From Nostoc sp. MG11 (GTDB lineage: Bacteria > Cyanobacteriota > Cyanobacteriia > Cyanobacteriales > Nostocaceae), in assembly GCF_014904695.1 (NCBI RefSeq), contig NZ_JACXXN010000023.1, positions 34,830 to 98,829 of the forward strand: a stretch of 64,000 bases of DNA, given 5' to 3'. How positions within the stretch are numbered: the stretch's first letter is position 1; every line of letters starts with the position of its first letter. Positions 33,267 to 41,323 of this stretch are shown here, one piece after another. The translations under genes and the position numbers were made by a program. Under the pieces are notes generated by a model. It did not search any database. It saw nothing but the letters and a program-made list of their open reading frames with translations, and had not been told where the DNA came from.

Positions 33267-33592
33267 AGGAATATAGAAACTATATTAAGTAGTTGCTAAC
33301 AACAGCATATAGTAGGTATGAAAAATCTGATAGTCCAGTAGAAGCACAGACTATATTTGATACTGAACACGATCATTATCAGTTAGTATACGTGGGTTGG
33401 CAAAACAAGCGACGTGTATATGGTTGCGTATTACATTTAGATATTAAAAATGAGAAAATTTGGATTCAGCATAATGGAACGGAAGCTAATATTGCTGATG
33501 AATTAGTGGCTTTAGGTATTCCAAAACAAGATATTGTGTTGGGATTTCACTCGCCTTATAAAAGACAGTTTACAGATTTTGCTATGGGTTAA
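33254..33592 (+). pseudogene. xisI: xisI with a premature TAG at codon 13
   Basis: From ATG 33254 the frame reads MAKLEEYRNYIK, then TAG (33290-33292), then LLTTAYSRYEKSD through the family ending HSPYKRQFTDFAMG. This is the full XisI layout of about 112 residues, interrupted by a single stop where most homologues would have a sense codon such as CAG. A 99-residue product could in principle restart at TTG 33293. XisI works with XisH in control of the XisF recombinase in heterocyst DNA excision and is also found in many non-excision copies. Partner loss and the nonsense codon point to decay. Confidence 0.8.
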
Positions 33593-33749
33593 GATAGGTT
33601 AATAAGGAATTTGAATTGGGTTGTGCGATCGCTTAATTTGAGTTGAGTCTGAAAATGGAAATGGAATGAACTCCTCAATACCTCGTTCCTTGACTCTGGC
33701 AAGGAATAGCGTGCAAACATCGTGTTAAGGGCATTCAATCGGTGTTAAT

Positions 33750-33771
33750 GCAAATTCTCAAAGCAATTTGC
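33750..33771. promoter_or_regulatory. Inverted repeat upstream of the AbrB-PIN operon
   Basis: GCAAATT (33750-33756) and AATTTGC (33765-33771) are perfect 7-bp arms, 43 bp before the antitoxin ATG. This is a plausible autoregulatory operator. Confidence 0.45.
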
Positions 33772-33813
33772 AAGTTATAGCAATACAATCTAACTTAGAG
33801 GAAAAATTACATC

Positions 33814-34089
33814 ATGGAAACAAATACAGATATTTTAGTGAAAGTGACCGCAGAAGGTCAATTAGAACTTCCAGCAGAAATTCAAGCAAAACTGAGTCCT
33901 GGCGATGAATATATGGTATCAATTACAGAAGCGGAAATTGTTCTGAAAAAAATCCACAAGCCGACTGTAAACCTAGATGAATTTCTCCAACGCCTTGATG
34001 AATTGGAACCAGACCCTAATCAACCTTCTCTAGAAGAAATTAGTGAAATTGTCAAGGAAGTGCGACGGGAAAGACGTTCTAAAGCATGA
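33814..34089 (+). CDS. AbrB/SpoVT-like antitoxin
   Basis: This 91-residue protein has an N-terminal swapped-hairpin DNA-binding domain (VKVTAEGQLELPAEIQAKLS, about 9-28) and an acidic helical C-terminus (LDEFLQRLDELEPDPNQPSL) that would cover the toxin. GAGG about 13 nt upstream is its ribosome site. It overlaps the PIN toxin gene by 4 nt (ATGA). Confidence 0.85.
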   Translation: METNTDILVKVTAEGQLELPAEIQAKLSPGDEYMVSITEAEIVLKKIHKPTVNLDEFLQRLDELEPDPNQPSLEEISEIVKEVRRERRSKA

Positions 34090-34511
34090 GAATTGTATTA
34101 GATGTCAATGTTTGGATTTCGGGTTTGCTTTGGGGCGGTATTCCTAGTAAATTCTTGCATTTAGCACGAAATGAAAGAATCACCATTTTTGCCTCCCAAG
34201 CACTGTTTTTGGAACTAGAAACTACTCTCAGACGTGCCAAATTTCAATCGCGCTTAGAGATGCGAGGTTATACAGTTGAATCTTTAATGTCTGTCGCCGA
34301 AGGATTTTCCGAATCGTGTTCGACAGAAGTTGTAGATGTTCCTGAATTACGTGATCCAGATGATATTGTGATTCTAGAAACTGCCAATTCAGCTAACGCT
34401 AAAGTTATTATTACTGGTGATTTAGATTTACTGGTCTTAAACGAATTTAACGGTATTCAGATTTTGACACCACAAGTTTTTCTCAGTCGGCATTTTCCTG
34501 ATATGCTCTAA
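34086..34511 (+). CDS. PIN-domain toxin
   Basis: This 141-residue protein is a PIN-family ribonuclease of the putative toxin-antitoxin class. Acidic residues of the metal site are visible in MRIVLDVNVWISG (Asp6), LELETTLRR (Glu), RDPDDIVIL (Asp) and IITGDLDLL (Asp). It should cut RNA when free of the AbrB-like antitoxin encoded before it. ATGA overlap with the antitoxin couples translation. Its 3' end overlaps the convergent caspase gene by 29 nt. Confidence 0.9.
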   Translation: MRIVLDVNVWISGLLWGGIPSKFLHLARNERITIFASQALFLELETTLRRAKFQSRLEMRGYTVESLMSVAEGFSESCSTEVVDVPELRDPDDIVILETANSANAKVIITGDLDLLVLNEFNGIQILTPQVFLSRHFPDML

Positions 34512-35193
34512 TTTTGAAAAAGTTCATATAAACCAGTTTTCTATTTGTAGTTCTTGCCTTAGCGTAAGCGTGCAGTTCTTGTACATGAATATTGCCATCG
34601 TTGTCTGTGTCTGCTGCACCTGTCTCAATTCCCTCAACTAAATACTGAGTGTAGAGCGAAAGCGGTAAACCTTCTTGCTCAAATGAAGTTTGAGTTGCAC
34701 TCGAAGATGTGAGAACAACTCGTCCCTCAGCACCAAGCTGCTTTTTGATATCGACACCGACACTTTTTGTCCGCCAACCTTGAGCGTAAGCACCACTGTA
34801 GCAAGCATCCAAAATCAATACTTGCCGTTTGGCGTAGCAGTTATTTGATTGTCCTTGGATAAAATTTGCGTCTACAGCAGTAGCTTCAAAATCGTTTTTA
34901 GCTGTAATCCGAGTCGTTAAATAAAGATGACCATCATCATTAGTAATACCATGACCAGAGAAAAACAATAATACTAAGTCATCTTTTGTAGCTTCTCTAA
35001 ACAGCCTTTGAATTGCCCTTCGCATGGCGATCGCATCAGGATTAAGCAGTCGTTCCACCTGCTCAAAACCTCCCAGACTTGGGTTTTGCAAAACTCGCTG
35101 CATAGCTTCTACATCATTGAGAGCAGATGATAGAGCAGGTATCCCTTCACCGTATTCACTGACTCCAATCAGTAGCGCTATCTTCTTAGCCAT
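34483..35193 (-). CDS. Caspase-like (metacaspase/orthocaspase) effector
   Basis: This 236-residue protein is a caspase-fold peptidase with the His-Cys dyad His81 (LLFFSGHG) and Cys131 (LILDACYSG). The N-terminal KIALLIGVSEYGEGIPALSS and SSATQTS after the Cys are family features. DTDNDGNIHVQE (about 195-206) resembles an EF-hand calcium loop, often seen in this position. No other domain is attached. The ATG at 35193 overlaps the EACC1 gene stop by 8 nt (a GTG at 35205 is possible), so the two are translated together. It is probably the effector of a two-gene conflict system. The C-terminal tail looks short for the family and runs into the PIN gene. Confidence 0.88.
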   Translation of the reverse strand: MAKKIALLIGVSEYGEGIPALSSALNDVEAMQRVLQNPSLGGFEQVERLLNPDAIAMRRAIQRLFREATKDDLVLLFFSGHGITNDDGHLYLTTRITAKNDFEATAVDANFIQGQSNNCYAKRQVLILDACYSGAYAQGWRTKSVGVDIKKQLGAEGRVVLTSSSATQTSFEQEGLPLSLYTQYLVEGIETGAADTDNDGNIHVQELHAYAKARTTNRKLVYMNFFKIRAYQENAD

Positions 35194-35584
35194 TTTTGCC
35201 GTCACCCATTGCAGCCAAAAGGTCTTTTGCTATTCTCTCACTCTCTAATAGCTCTCGTTGGCTTTTCGCTTCAATGTTGACTTCTTTATCTCCAACTTTG
35301 ACACTAATTTTCATCGGCTTGTCACCCAAGCGATCGCCCAAAAAACTTAAAAAGCTGTTGACATTCTTTATGCTTACTTCAGCCGTTAGCACTCCGATTA
35401 AAGTGGCAAAACCTGGCTTACTTCCTGCTTCCGGGTTCAAATCTTCCGCGCGATCTGCCTTCTCTACCTCATCCAAATCCCGAATTTCCCATAGCAGCTT
35501 GTTCGCTATTTTTTGTCGTCTCTCATCATCTAACTCTGGATCGTCAACGGCAAAGGTGAATTTAATGGTGGGTTCGCCTGTCAT
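35186..35584 (-). CDS. EACC1-like effector-associated component
   Basis: This 132-residue protein matches the pattern of Effector-Associated Constant Component 1: a beta strand with DDPELDDERRQKIANKLLWE, a central charged loop (RAEDLNPEAGSKPG), a hydrophobic segment TLIGVLTAEVSIKNVNSFLS and a final strand pair with SVKVGDKEVNIEAKS. EACC1 genes are known beside caspase or trypsin-like effectors in bacterial conflict systems and are thought to sense or hold the trigger. The start at 35584 is fixed by GGAGG 7 nt upstream; a longer frame to 35722 lacks this. It overlaps the caspase gene. The family assignment is from memory and unverified. Confidence 0.7.
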   Translation of the reverse strand: MTGEPTIKFTFAVDDPELDDERRQKIANKLLWEIRDLDEVEKADRAEDLNPEAGSKPGFATLIGVLTAEVSIKNVNSFLSFLGDRLGDKPMKISVKVGDKEVNIEAKSQRELLESERIAKDLLAAMGDGKNG

Positions 35585-36011
35585 TTTAACCTCCAAAGTC
35601 CCGTTATCTACGCAGTGTTCAGCTACACTTCCAAATTCTACGATTCCGGTCAGGAAAAAGATAGTCCACAGGCGATCGCTTGTCGATTTCATGTATACCA
35701 ACGAGAAAATTTCTCTTAACAAGACTTAAAAAATTAGGTTTCTGGACGACAAATCTAGGTTTTTTCGGAAGTGGTACTAGCTATAAGTTTTAAGAGATTG
35801 GCTCTCTAAACATCCCTTAGAATAAAAAGGATTAGAGAGGAACACTTTTATAAACATCTAACAAGAGTTTACGCAAATCTCCAAGTCACGCCCCGAAGTG
35901 TCATTTGACGTTTTCTAGCTACATGACTCTAATGTTACTGTGATTTAGGAAATGGCTTTAGCTGCTAAATAATATAATTAAATAATTACTGTCAATATCA
36001 AGCAAAAATCA
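35585..36011. other. Divergent intergenic region of the EACC1-caspase unit
   Basis: No gene is seen. The palindrome GAGAAA-A-TTTCTC at 35703-35715 lies about 120 bp before the EACC1 start and might be a control site. The remainder is AT-rich without noted structure. Confidence 0.4.
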
Positions 36012-36647
36012 ATGACAATTCTCAACGCTCGTAATTTATCCTTAGAAGAAGTTCAGCGTTTGTTTGGCTTTCAAGAACAGTACAGTGACTCATTTGCTCC
36101 TCTGTTATCATTAGAACCTCTTATAGATACAGAACAACAAGAACTTCTGCAAATTAGAGACGACTTTCGGCGTTACCTCACAGCAGGCAAAGTTTCCGAA
36201 GGTCAGGTAAAGTTTCTTGCAGTTGCTCCTCTACTAAGATTAGCTGGCTTCTATAGATATCCTATCGAAATTCGCCTAGAAGAAAATATAGCTGATATTG
36301 AAGTTGAAGATGAAGATGTAATAATTAAAGGCAGGATGGATATTTTAGCTGTAACCAAAGCTAAACATACAAAAGCTAATGCCTATTTTTGGGTACTTTT
36401 AATTGAATCTAAAAATAGTAGCATTGCCCCATCAGAAGGTTTACCTCAACTACTTACATATGCATATAAAAGCTTACAGCAACACAATTCTGTTTGGGGA
36501 CTAGTAACAAACGGGCAATATTATCAGTTTGTGTATATTCAACAGAAAGATTCTCTAATTTATCACTTGATGCCATTCTTGAATTTTATGGAATCTCCCC
36601 GTGCGATTGAATCGCTACAAGTGCTGAAAGCAATTTGTCAGTTATAA
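36012..36647 (+). CDS. PD-(D/E)XK nuclease-like protein (restriction endonuclease-like)
   Basis: This 211-residue protein shows the nuclease-core order GRMDILAV (Asp about 112) followed by WVLLIESKN (Glu-x-Lys about 134-136) and a helix with LPQLLTYAYKSL. This is the pattern of type I restriction R-subunit N-domains and related small cyanobacterial proteins. No helicase or methylase is attached or adjacent, so it is not a complete restriction system. It stands between the EACC1-caspase unit and a carotenoid-type oxidase, whose end it overlaps by 6 nt. Confidence 0.65.
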   Translation: MTILNARNLSLEEVQRLFGFQEQYSDSFAPLLSLEPLIDTEQQELLQIRDDFRRYLTAGKVSEGQVKFLAVAPLLRLAGFYRYPIEIRLEENIADIEVEDEDVIIKGRMDILAVTKAKHTKANAYFWVLLIESKNSSIAPSEGLPQLLTYAYKSLQQHNSVWGLVTNGQYYQFVYIQQKDSLIYHLMPFLNFMESPRAIESLQVLKAICQL

Positions 36648-38222
36648 AAAAGGAATTGATGAGGGATACAATTGACCTCTCAAATTATCTAATAGCTCTG
36701 CTGTCTGTCGTGGTTGCACTAAACTATTAGCACACAAAATACCAGACGCCGCTACTGCTGGTACACCAATTCCCGGCATAGTGCTGTCACCTACGCGATA
36801 TAAACCTTGTATTGGTGTATGTGTATTAGGAAACATACCTTTACCTGCTGAAATAGCAGGGCCATAGGTTCCCTGATAGCGTCGGAGATAATGGGCATGA
36901 GTTAGCGGTGTACCGATGAGTTCTAAGACGATGCGATCGCGAATATCTGGGATAATCCGCTCTAGGGCGCGATATAGAGATTGTGCTTTTTCCTGCTTCT
37001 TCTGTTCATAGCCATTATTCCGTTCCCATCCGGTGTATGGTTCGAGAGTATAAGCATGAACCACATGATGTCCTTCAGGTGCTAAAGTTGCATCCCACAC
37101 ACTGGGAATCGAGATCATGCACGTATTACCCGGTGTAGTAATATCTTGACTTGAATCGTGAACTACCACATGATGTCCGGTTAAATTTTCCAATCCAGCC
37201 GCTTGGATGCCTAAATGCAAATGTATAAAACTTTCAACTGCTGGTGTTTCTAAAGCAACTTGACGGTAAGATGCGGGTAAATCTTCAGGACGCAACAGGT
37301 GATTGTAGGTATCCCAAATCGTTGCATTTGAAATCACCACAGGCGCTTTTAAAACTTCACCGTTTTGCAACTTTACACCTACAGATTTACCAGATTCCAC
37401 CAAAATTTGCTCGACGTGGCATCCCGTCCGCAACTCACCACCCCAGCGTTCTAATCCTCGCACTAAAGCCTTGACAATTGCGCCACTACCACCCATAGGA
37501 TACTCAACTCCAGCACGGGAGCGTTCTCCTAACATAAAAGCTACTTCTGGAGCGATTGTCCCGTGTGCCTTTAAACCAGAAAGCAGAAAGCATTCCAGGT
37601 CAATGAGCCGCCGCACCCAAGGATCTTGCACTGTTGCATCCATCACATTGCCTACAGAAGCTTGAATAAGTGGCAAGCTGGTTAGCATTTTCCCTAAAGA
37701 TGGCAGGTAACGACTTAGCAACACCAGAATTACCTGCCAATCGGCTCTCAGGGCCAGGGTAGGAATGCCTTTCATTGCCTCGTATAAACCTAACAAGCGT
37801 TCTTCAAACCGCTGGAGTTCCCTAGCACCTTGGGGCGTAACCTTAGCTACTTGTTCTCGGTAACGCTCAGCATTACTATAAACTGCAAAAGCGCTTTCAG
37901 GAAAGTGGTAGTGTCCCAAGGGATCATAGGATATAACTTGAATGGATTCGCCGAGAACATCCAAAACTTGTTTTAGCGGATTCAAACTCTGGGGATCAGT
38001 TAAACCACAATAAAAGGAGGGGCCAGAATCAAATTCAAATCCACGCCGTCTAAAGCTATGAGCAGCACCTCCAGCAATTATGTGGCTTTCATACACAACA
38101 ACTCGTTTCCCATAACGAGCAAGTAACCCAGCAGCACATAACCCGCCGATACCACTACCAATAACAATGACATCACTATCTTGTATTTTTGTCGTTTGTC
38201 CTTTGTCATTTGTTTTTACCAC
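36642..38222 (-). CDS. Carotenoid isomerase/phytoene desaturase-family FAD oxidoreductase
   Basis: This 526-residue flavoprotein opens with the FAD-binding VIVIGSGIGGLCAAGLLA (about 18-35) and ends with the family motif LYRVGDSTMPGIGVPAVAAS (about 478-497). It resembles CrtISO/CrtI-type enzymes acting on carotenoids or other isoprenoids in membranes. Which member it is cannot be told. The start is a GTG at 38222, and the first dozen residues (MVKTNDKGQTTK) are encoded by repeat heptamers, so the N-terminus was either acquired from the repeat or is misassigned; no better start is visible. It is divergent from the Mla-type ABC genes. Confidence 0.82.
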   Translation of the reverse strand: MVKTNDKGQTTKIQDSDVIVIGSGIGGLCAAGLLARYGKRVVVYESHIIAGGAAHSFRRRGFEFDSGPSFYCGLTDPQSLNPLKQVLDVLGESIQVISYDPLGHYHFPESAFAVYSNAERYREQVAKVTPQGARELQRFEERLLGLYEAMKGIPTLALRADWQVILVLLSRYLPSLGKMLTSLPLIQASVGNVMDATVQDPWVRRLIDLECFLLSGLKAHGTIAPEVAFMLGERSRAGVEYPMGGSGAIVKALVRGLERWGGELRTGCHVEQILVESGKSVGVKLQNGEVLKAPVVISNATIWDTYNHLLRPEDLPASYRQVALETPAVESFIHLHLGIQAAGLENLTGHHVVVHDSSQDITTPGNTCMISIPSVWDATLAPEGHHVVHAYTLEPYTGWERNNGYEQKKQEKAQSLYRALERIIPDIRDRIVLELIGTPLTHAHYLRRYQGTYGPAISAGKGMFPNTHTPIQGLYRVGDSTMPGIGVPAVAASGILCANSLVQPRQTAELLDNLRGQLYPSSIPFL

Positions 38223-38230
38223 TGACTCTT

Positions 38231-38280
38231 ATCTCCTATTTCCTAACTCCTGACCACTGACCACTGACCACTGAGTTATA
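38231..38280. repeat. Heptamer tract between divergent genes
   Basis: CTGACCA heptamers repeated in tandem occupy the space between the FAD oxidoreductase and the MlaF-like gene, where both promoters would be expected. Confidence 0.75.
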
Positions 38281-38284
38281 ACCA

Positions 38285-39067
38285 ATGACTGAACCATTGA
38301 TTGAACTAAAAGGTGTTTCTAAGTCCTTTGGTAGCCATAAAGTTTTAGATAACGTAGATTTGACAATTTACCGGGGAGAAGCACTGGGGATTATTGGCCC
38401 TTCCGGGACTGGTAAATCCACGGTTTTACGGATAATCGCGGGGTTACTGGCTCCTGATGAAGGAGAAATTTATGTGCAAGGGGTACAGCGAGACGGTTTG
38501 ATTGAGGATGGTGGCGACCCGGTTGGTATTGGTATGGTGTTTCAGCAGGCGGCATTATTTGATTCATTAACGGTAGAGGAAAATGTCGGATTTTTACTTT
38601 ACCAAAACTCAAAATTACCGCGATCGCGCATTCGAGAACTGGTAAAAGAAAAATTGGAGATGGTAGGTTTGCCGGGAATCACAAATCTTTACCCAGCCGA
38701 ACTCTCTGGGGGTATGCGAAAACGGGTAAGTTTTGCCCGTGCGATTATGTCTAACCCCGATAACCCCTCAGAAACTCCAGAAGTTTTACTATACGATGAA
38801 CCAACAGCCGGACTTGATCCAATTGCTTCAACAGTAATTGAAGATTTAATCCGTTATTTGCAAAGCACACAAGGAGTCTGTGGTACTTATGCCGTTGTTA
38901 CGCATCAAGATAGTACTATACGTCGTACATCTGACAGACTTGTGTTTCTCTATGAAGGTAAAGTGCAGTGGCAGGGTACAGTGAGTGAAATAGATAGCAC
39001 AGAGCATCCATTGATTAGACAATTTATCAGTGGAAGTGTGCATGGACCTATTCAGGTAGTCGGCTAA
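38285..39067 (+). CDS. MlaF-like ABC transporter ATPase
   Basis: This 260-residue ATPase belongs to the Mla/Mce lipid transport class. It has Walker A GPSGTGKST (about 38-46), the signature LSGGMRKRVSFARAI (about 140-154), Walker B VLLYDEPTAGLDP (about 168-180) and the switch His in VVTHQD. Such ATPases power movement of lipids between membranes. The substrate-binding MCE protein follows 105 nt downstream; the MlaE permease is not nearby. It starts right after the heptamer tract. Confidence 0.9.
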   Translation: MTEPLIELKGVSKSFGSHKVLDNVDLTIYRGEALGIIGPSGTGKSTVLRIIAGLLAPDEGEIYVQGVQRDGLIEDGGDPVGIGMVFQQAALFDSLTVEENVGFLLYQNSKLPRSRIRELVKEKLEMVGLPGITNLYPAELSGGMRKRVSFARAIMSNPDNPSETPEVLLYDEPTAGLDPIASTVIEDLIRYLQSTQGVCGTYAVVTHQDSTIRRTSDRLVFLYEGKVQWQGTVSEIDSTEHPLIRQFISGSVHGPIQVVG

Positions 39068-39095
39068 TCAGTTTTGATTGATGAGTACTGAGTGC

Positions 39096-39146
39096 TGAGT
39101 CCTGAGTATAGTTATTTTCACTCACCACTTAAATACTCAGGACTCA
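39096..39146. repeat. Perfect 14-bp inverted repeat made of heptamers
   Basis: TGAGTCCTGAGTAT (39096-39109) and ATACTCAGGACTCA (39133-39146) are perfect complements with a 23-nt loop, between mlaF-like and MCE genes. As RNA it would form a stable hairpin 26 nt before the MCE start. Confidence 0.8.
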
Positions 39147-39172
39147 AAACTAATTTTTGGGTGGAGAAAAAA

Positions 39173-40732
39173 ATGCGAGGTCTAATGACAAGCCGCTTCG
39201 CGTCTATGCGAACATTTAGAGAAGGTTCTGTAGGGTTGTTACTCCTGCTAGGACTGGGGGTATTTGGATTAATATTTTTGTGGTTGAATAGATTCACTGC
39301 TGCTCAGAGTTCGTACAAAGCTATTGTAGAATTTGCCAATGCTGGCGGGATGCAAAGGGGAGCGCCAGTTCGCTATCGTGGCGTCAAAGTAGGCAATATT
39401 TCTAGAGTTCAACCAAAACCAAATGCCGTCGAAGTAGAAATTGAAATTGCCCAACCTGACTTAATCATCCCGCTTAATGCATCGGTAGAAGCTAATCAAA
39501 GCGGACTGATTAGCGAAAGCATTATCGACATTACACCAAAAGCAACGCTACCGACTGGGGTTGTCCTGGCTAAGCCACTAGAAAGAAATTGCGATTCCAG
39601 CCTCATTGTCTGTAATGGTTCTCGCTTAAAAGGTCAGATTGGCATCAGCGTTGATGACTTAATTCGCAGTTCAACTGACTTAGCCACTACATACACTAAT
39701 CCCAAATTTTATAACAACGTCAATAGGGTTCTGGAAAGCACTACAGGCGCGGCGTCTAATTTTGCGGAACTAAGTGAGGATTTGCAAGCTTTAACCAAAA
39801 GCTTAAGACAGCAACTAAGCACGTTTTCTGCTACTGCCAATTCTGTGCAACAGGCGTCAAATAAACTCAGCACATCCACTGCTAAAACAGTAGATCAATT
39901 TGGCGTAACTGCAAGTCAATTTAGTGCAACTGCAAATCAAGCGAATCGTTTGCTTAGTAACCTAGATAATCTAGTAACAACAAATCGTTCTTCGTTGGTT
40001 GGCGCTTTGAACAACATCACCGAAACCAGCAACCAACTGCGCGTTACAGTTAGTACTTTATCACCTACTGTAAGTCGATTGACTCAAGGACAATTACTAC
40101 AAAACTTAGAAACCCTCTCGACAAATGCAGCGCAAGCGTCAGCTAATTTACGCGATGCTACTAAAACCCTAAACGATCCAAATAACGTAGTACTACTGCA
40201 ACAAACCTTAGATTCAGCACGAGTAACATTTGAAAATACCCAAAAAATTACATCTGATTTGGATGAGTTGACGGGCGATCCTGCTTTCCGGCAAAATCTC
40301 CGACAATTGGTGAATGGTTTAAGTGGCTTGGTGTCTTCTACCCAGCAAATGCAGCAACAAGCGCAGGTTGCTACTACCCTAGACTCGATAAAAGCTGCTG
40401 TGAATCAACCAAATGCTGTAATTAAGAATCCAGCACCAACCCAACAGGCGCTAACGCAGCAGCAACGGCAAATTGCTGATATTTTGGACTCGGTAACAGC
40501 TACTTTTGACACAAATGCTGTGATTATGAGTCCAGCACCAACCCAACAGGCAATGTCTGATGATAAGTCCTTACGCGTCTATACAACCAATTCCTCATCT
40601 GCTACTTTTCAGAGTGCTGGTACAAACTCTCAACTTCCCAGTCCGTCCACTTCCAAATCATCCCAAGAAGACCTATTGAAGCAACTGCGGGAGTATGGTA
40701 AGCAACGGGAGCAACTGGAGACGGGGAAATAG
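39173..40732 (+). CDS. MCE/MlaD-family lipid transport protein
   Basis: This 519-residue protein has one N-terminal membrane segment (about 21-42), an MCE domain (about 49-130, with YKAIVEFANAGGMQRGAPVRY-type core and SGLISESIIDI) and a long helical/coiled region (about 165-440). It anchors in the inner membrane and binds lipid between membranes, driven by the MlaF-like ATPase. Near the C-terminus the word NAVIxxPAPTQQA occurs twice. The start at 39173 is fixed by GGAG 7 nt upstream; a longer frame to 39092 is read from the repeat. Confidence 0.9.
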   Translation: MRGLMTSRFASMRTFREGSVGLLLLLGLGVFGLIFLWLNRFTAAQSSYKAIVEFANAGGMQRGAPVRYRGVKVGNISRVQPKPNAVEVEIEIAQPDLIIPLNASVEANQSGLISESIIDITPKATLPTGVVLAKPLERNCDSSLIVCNGSRLKGQIGISVDDLIRSSTDLATTYTNPKFYNNVNRVLESTTGAASNFAELSEDLQALTKSLRQQLSTFSATANSVQQASNKLSTSTAKTVDQFGVTASQFSATANQANRLLSNLDNLVTTNRSSLVGALNNITETSNQLRVTVSTLSPTVSRLTQGQLLQNLETLSTNAAQASANLRDATKTLNDPNNVVLLQQTLDSARVTFENTQKITSDLDELTGDPAFRQNLRQLVNGLSGLVSSTQQMQQQAQVATTLDSIKAAVNQPNAVIKNPAPTQQALTQQQRQIADILDSVTATFDTNAVIMSPAPTQQAMSDDKSLRVYTTNSSSATFQSAGTNSQLPSPSTSKSSQEDLLKQLREYGKQREQLETGK

Positions 40733-40773
40733 AAAGACAAGAATTCTAGGGTAGGGCTAAATATCTACAATTG

Positions 40774-40802
40774 TTGACATGAAGTATAGGTTTACCTATA
40801 AG
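40774..40802 (+). promoter_or_regulatory. Strong sigma-70-type promoter in an intergenic region
   Basis: A perfect TTGACA (40774-40779) stands 17 bp from TATAAG (40797-40802). No reading frame follows within 500 bp, but a highly structured, U-tract-ended segment does. Confidence 0.65.
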
Positions 40803-40808
40803 TCTTGG

Positions 40809-40928
40809 AAAGCCCAGCCGCAAATATGGTTAGCCATATAAAAGAAGTTTAAATTTAGAGCTTTGGACTTGGATGTTTGAGTGGAAAACTCAATATTCCC
40901 AGTTCAAAGCTTAAATTTTGGGGTTTTT
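40809..40928 (+). ncRNA. Candidate small RNA of about 120 nt
   Basis: Downstream of the 40774 promoter lies a hairpin ATATGG-TTAG-CCATAT (40824-40839). A long stem follows: left arm from 40852 and right arm to 40917 are complementary with bulges, and its tip is the perfect TTGAGT-GGAAA-ACTCAA (40877-40893). The stem is followed by GGGGTTTTT. The set of promoter, structured body and terminator-like end without a reading frame is what a small RNA gene looks like. No known family is recognised. Confidence 0.5.
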
Positions 40929-41192
40929 ATCTAAAAGCTTCAAATTTTAGGCGATCGCGTCAACACTTCACAATTATTATCTGTATTGTTCAGAACAGAT
41001 TTTGCTAGTTTTTATTAGTAAAACTTTTGCATATTCACATTTACTCAAAGTACCAACTAAGTAAATTATTGAAACTTTATTTAATTTCCTAATCATGGTT
41101 TATTTATCTGATAAATTTTAGTTAACCGTATTGTTAAACCTTCTTCAGGTTACTCCTTTCTCAACGTAAAAATACCTAAGCTTTTTGAGGAA

Positions 41193-41204
41193 CCTCCTAG
41201 GAGG
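41193..41204. other. Palindrome CCTCCTAGGAGG with a six-codon frame
   Basis: A perfect 12-bp palindrome containing a Shine-Dalgarno core lies 3 nt before ATG 41207, which opens a six-codon frame (MAQVIL). A leader peptide is conceivable but the next gene starts only at 41324. Otherwise 40930-41323 is AT-rich and featureless. Confidence 0.3.
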
Positions 41205-41323
41205 AGATGGCACAGGTAATCTTGTAGTAGAAACATAGAAAGTGTAATTAAAATCACTTTTCGATTTGCTATGGTGTGTCACTGCCGCAGTATTCCCCAG
41301 ATAATATAAATGAGAACTGAGGC

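Noticed and set aside
35196..35729. A 177-codon plus-strand frame opposite the EACC1 gene
   Set aside because: Its composition (Ser/Lys/Leu-rich) is that of an antisense shadow. The minus-strand frame has a GGAGG start, a family match and operon overlap.
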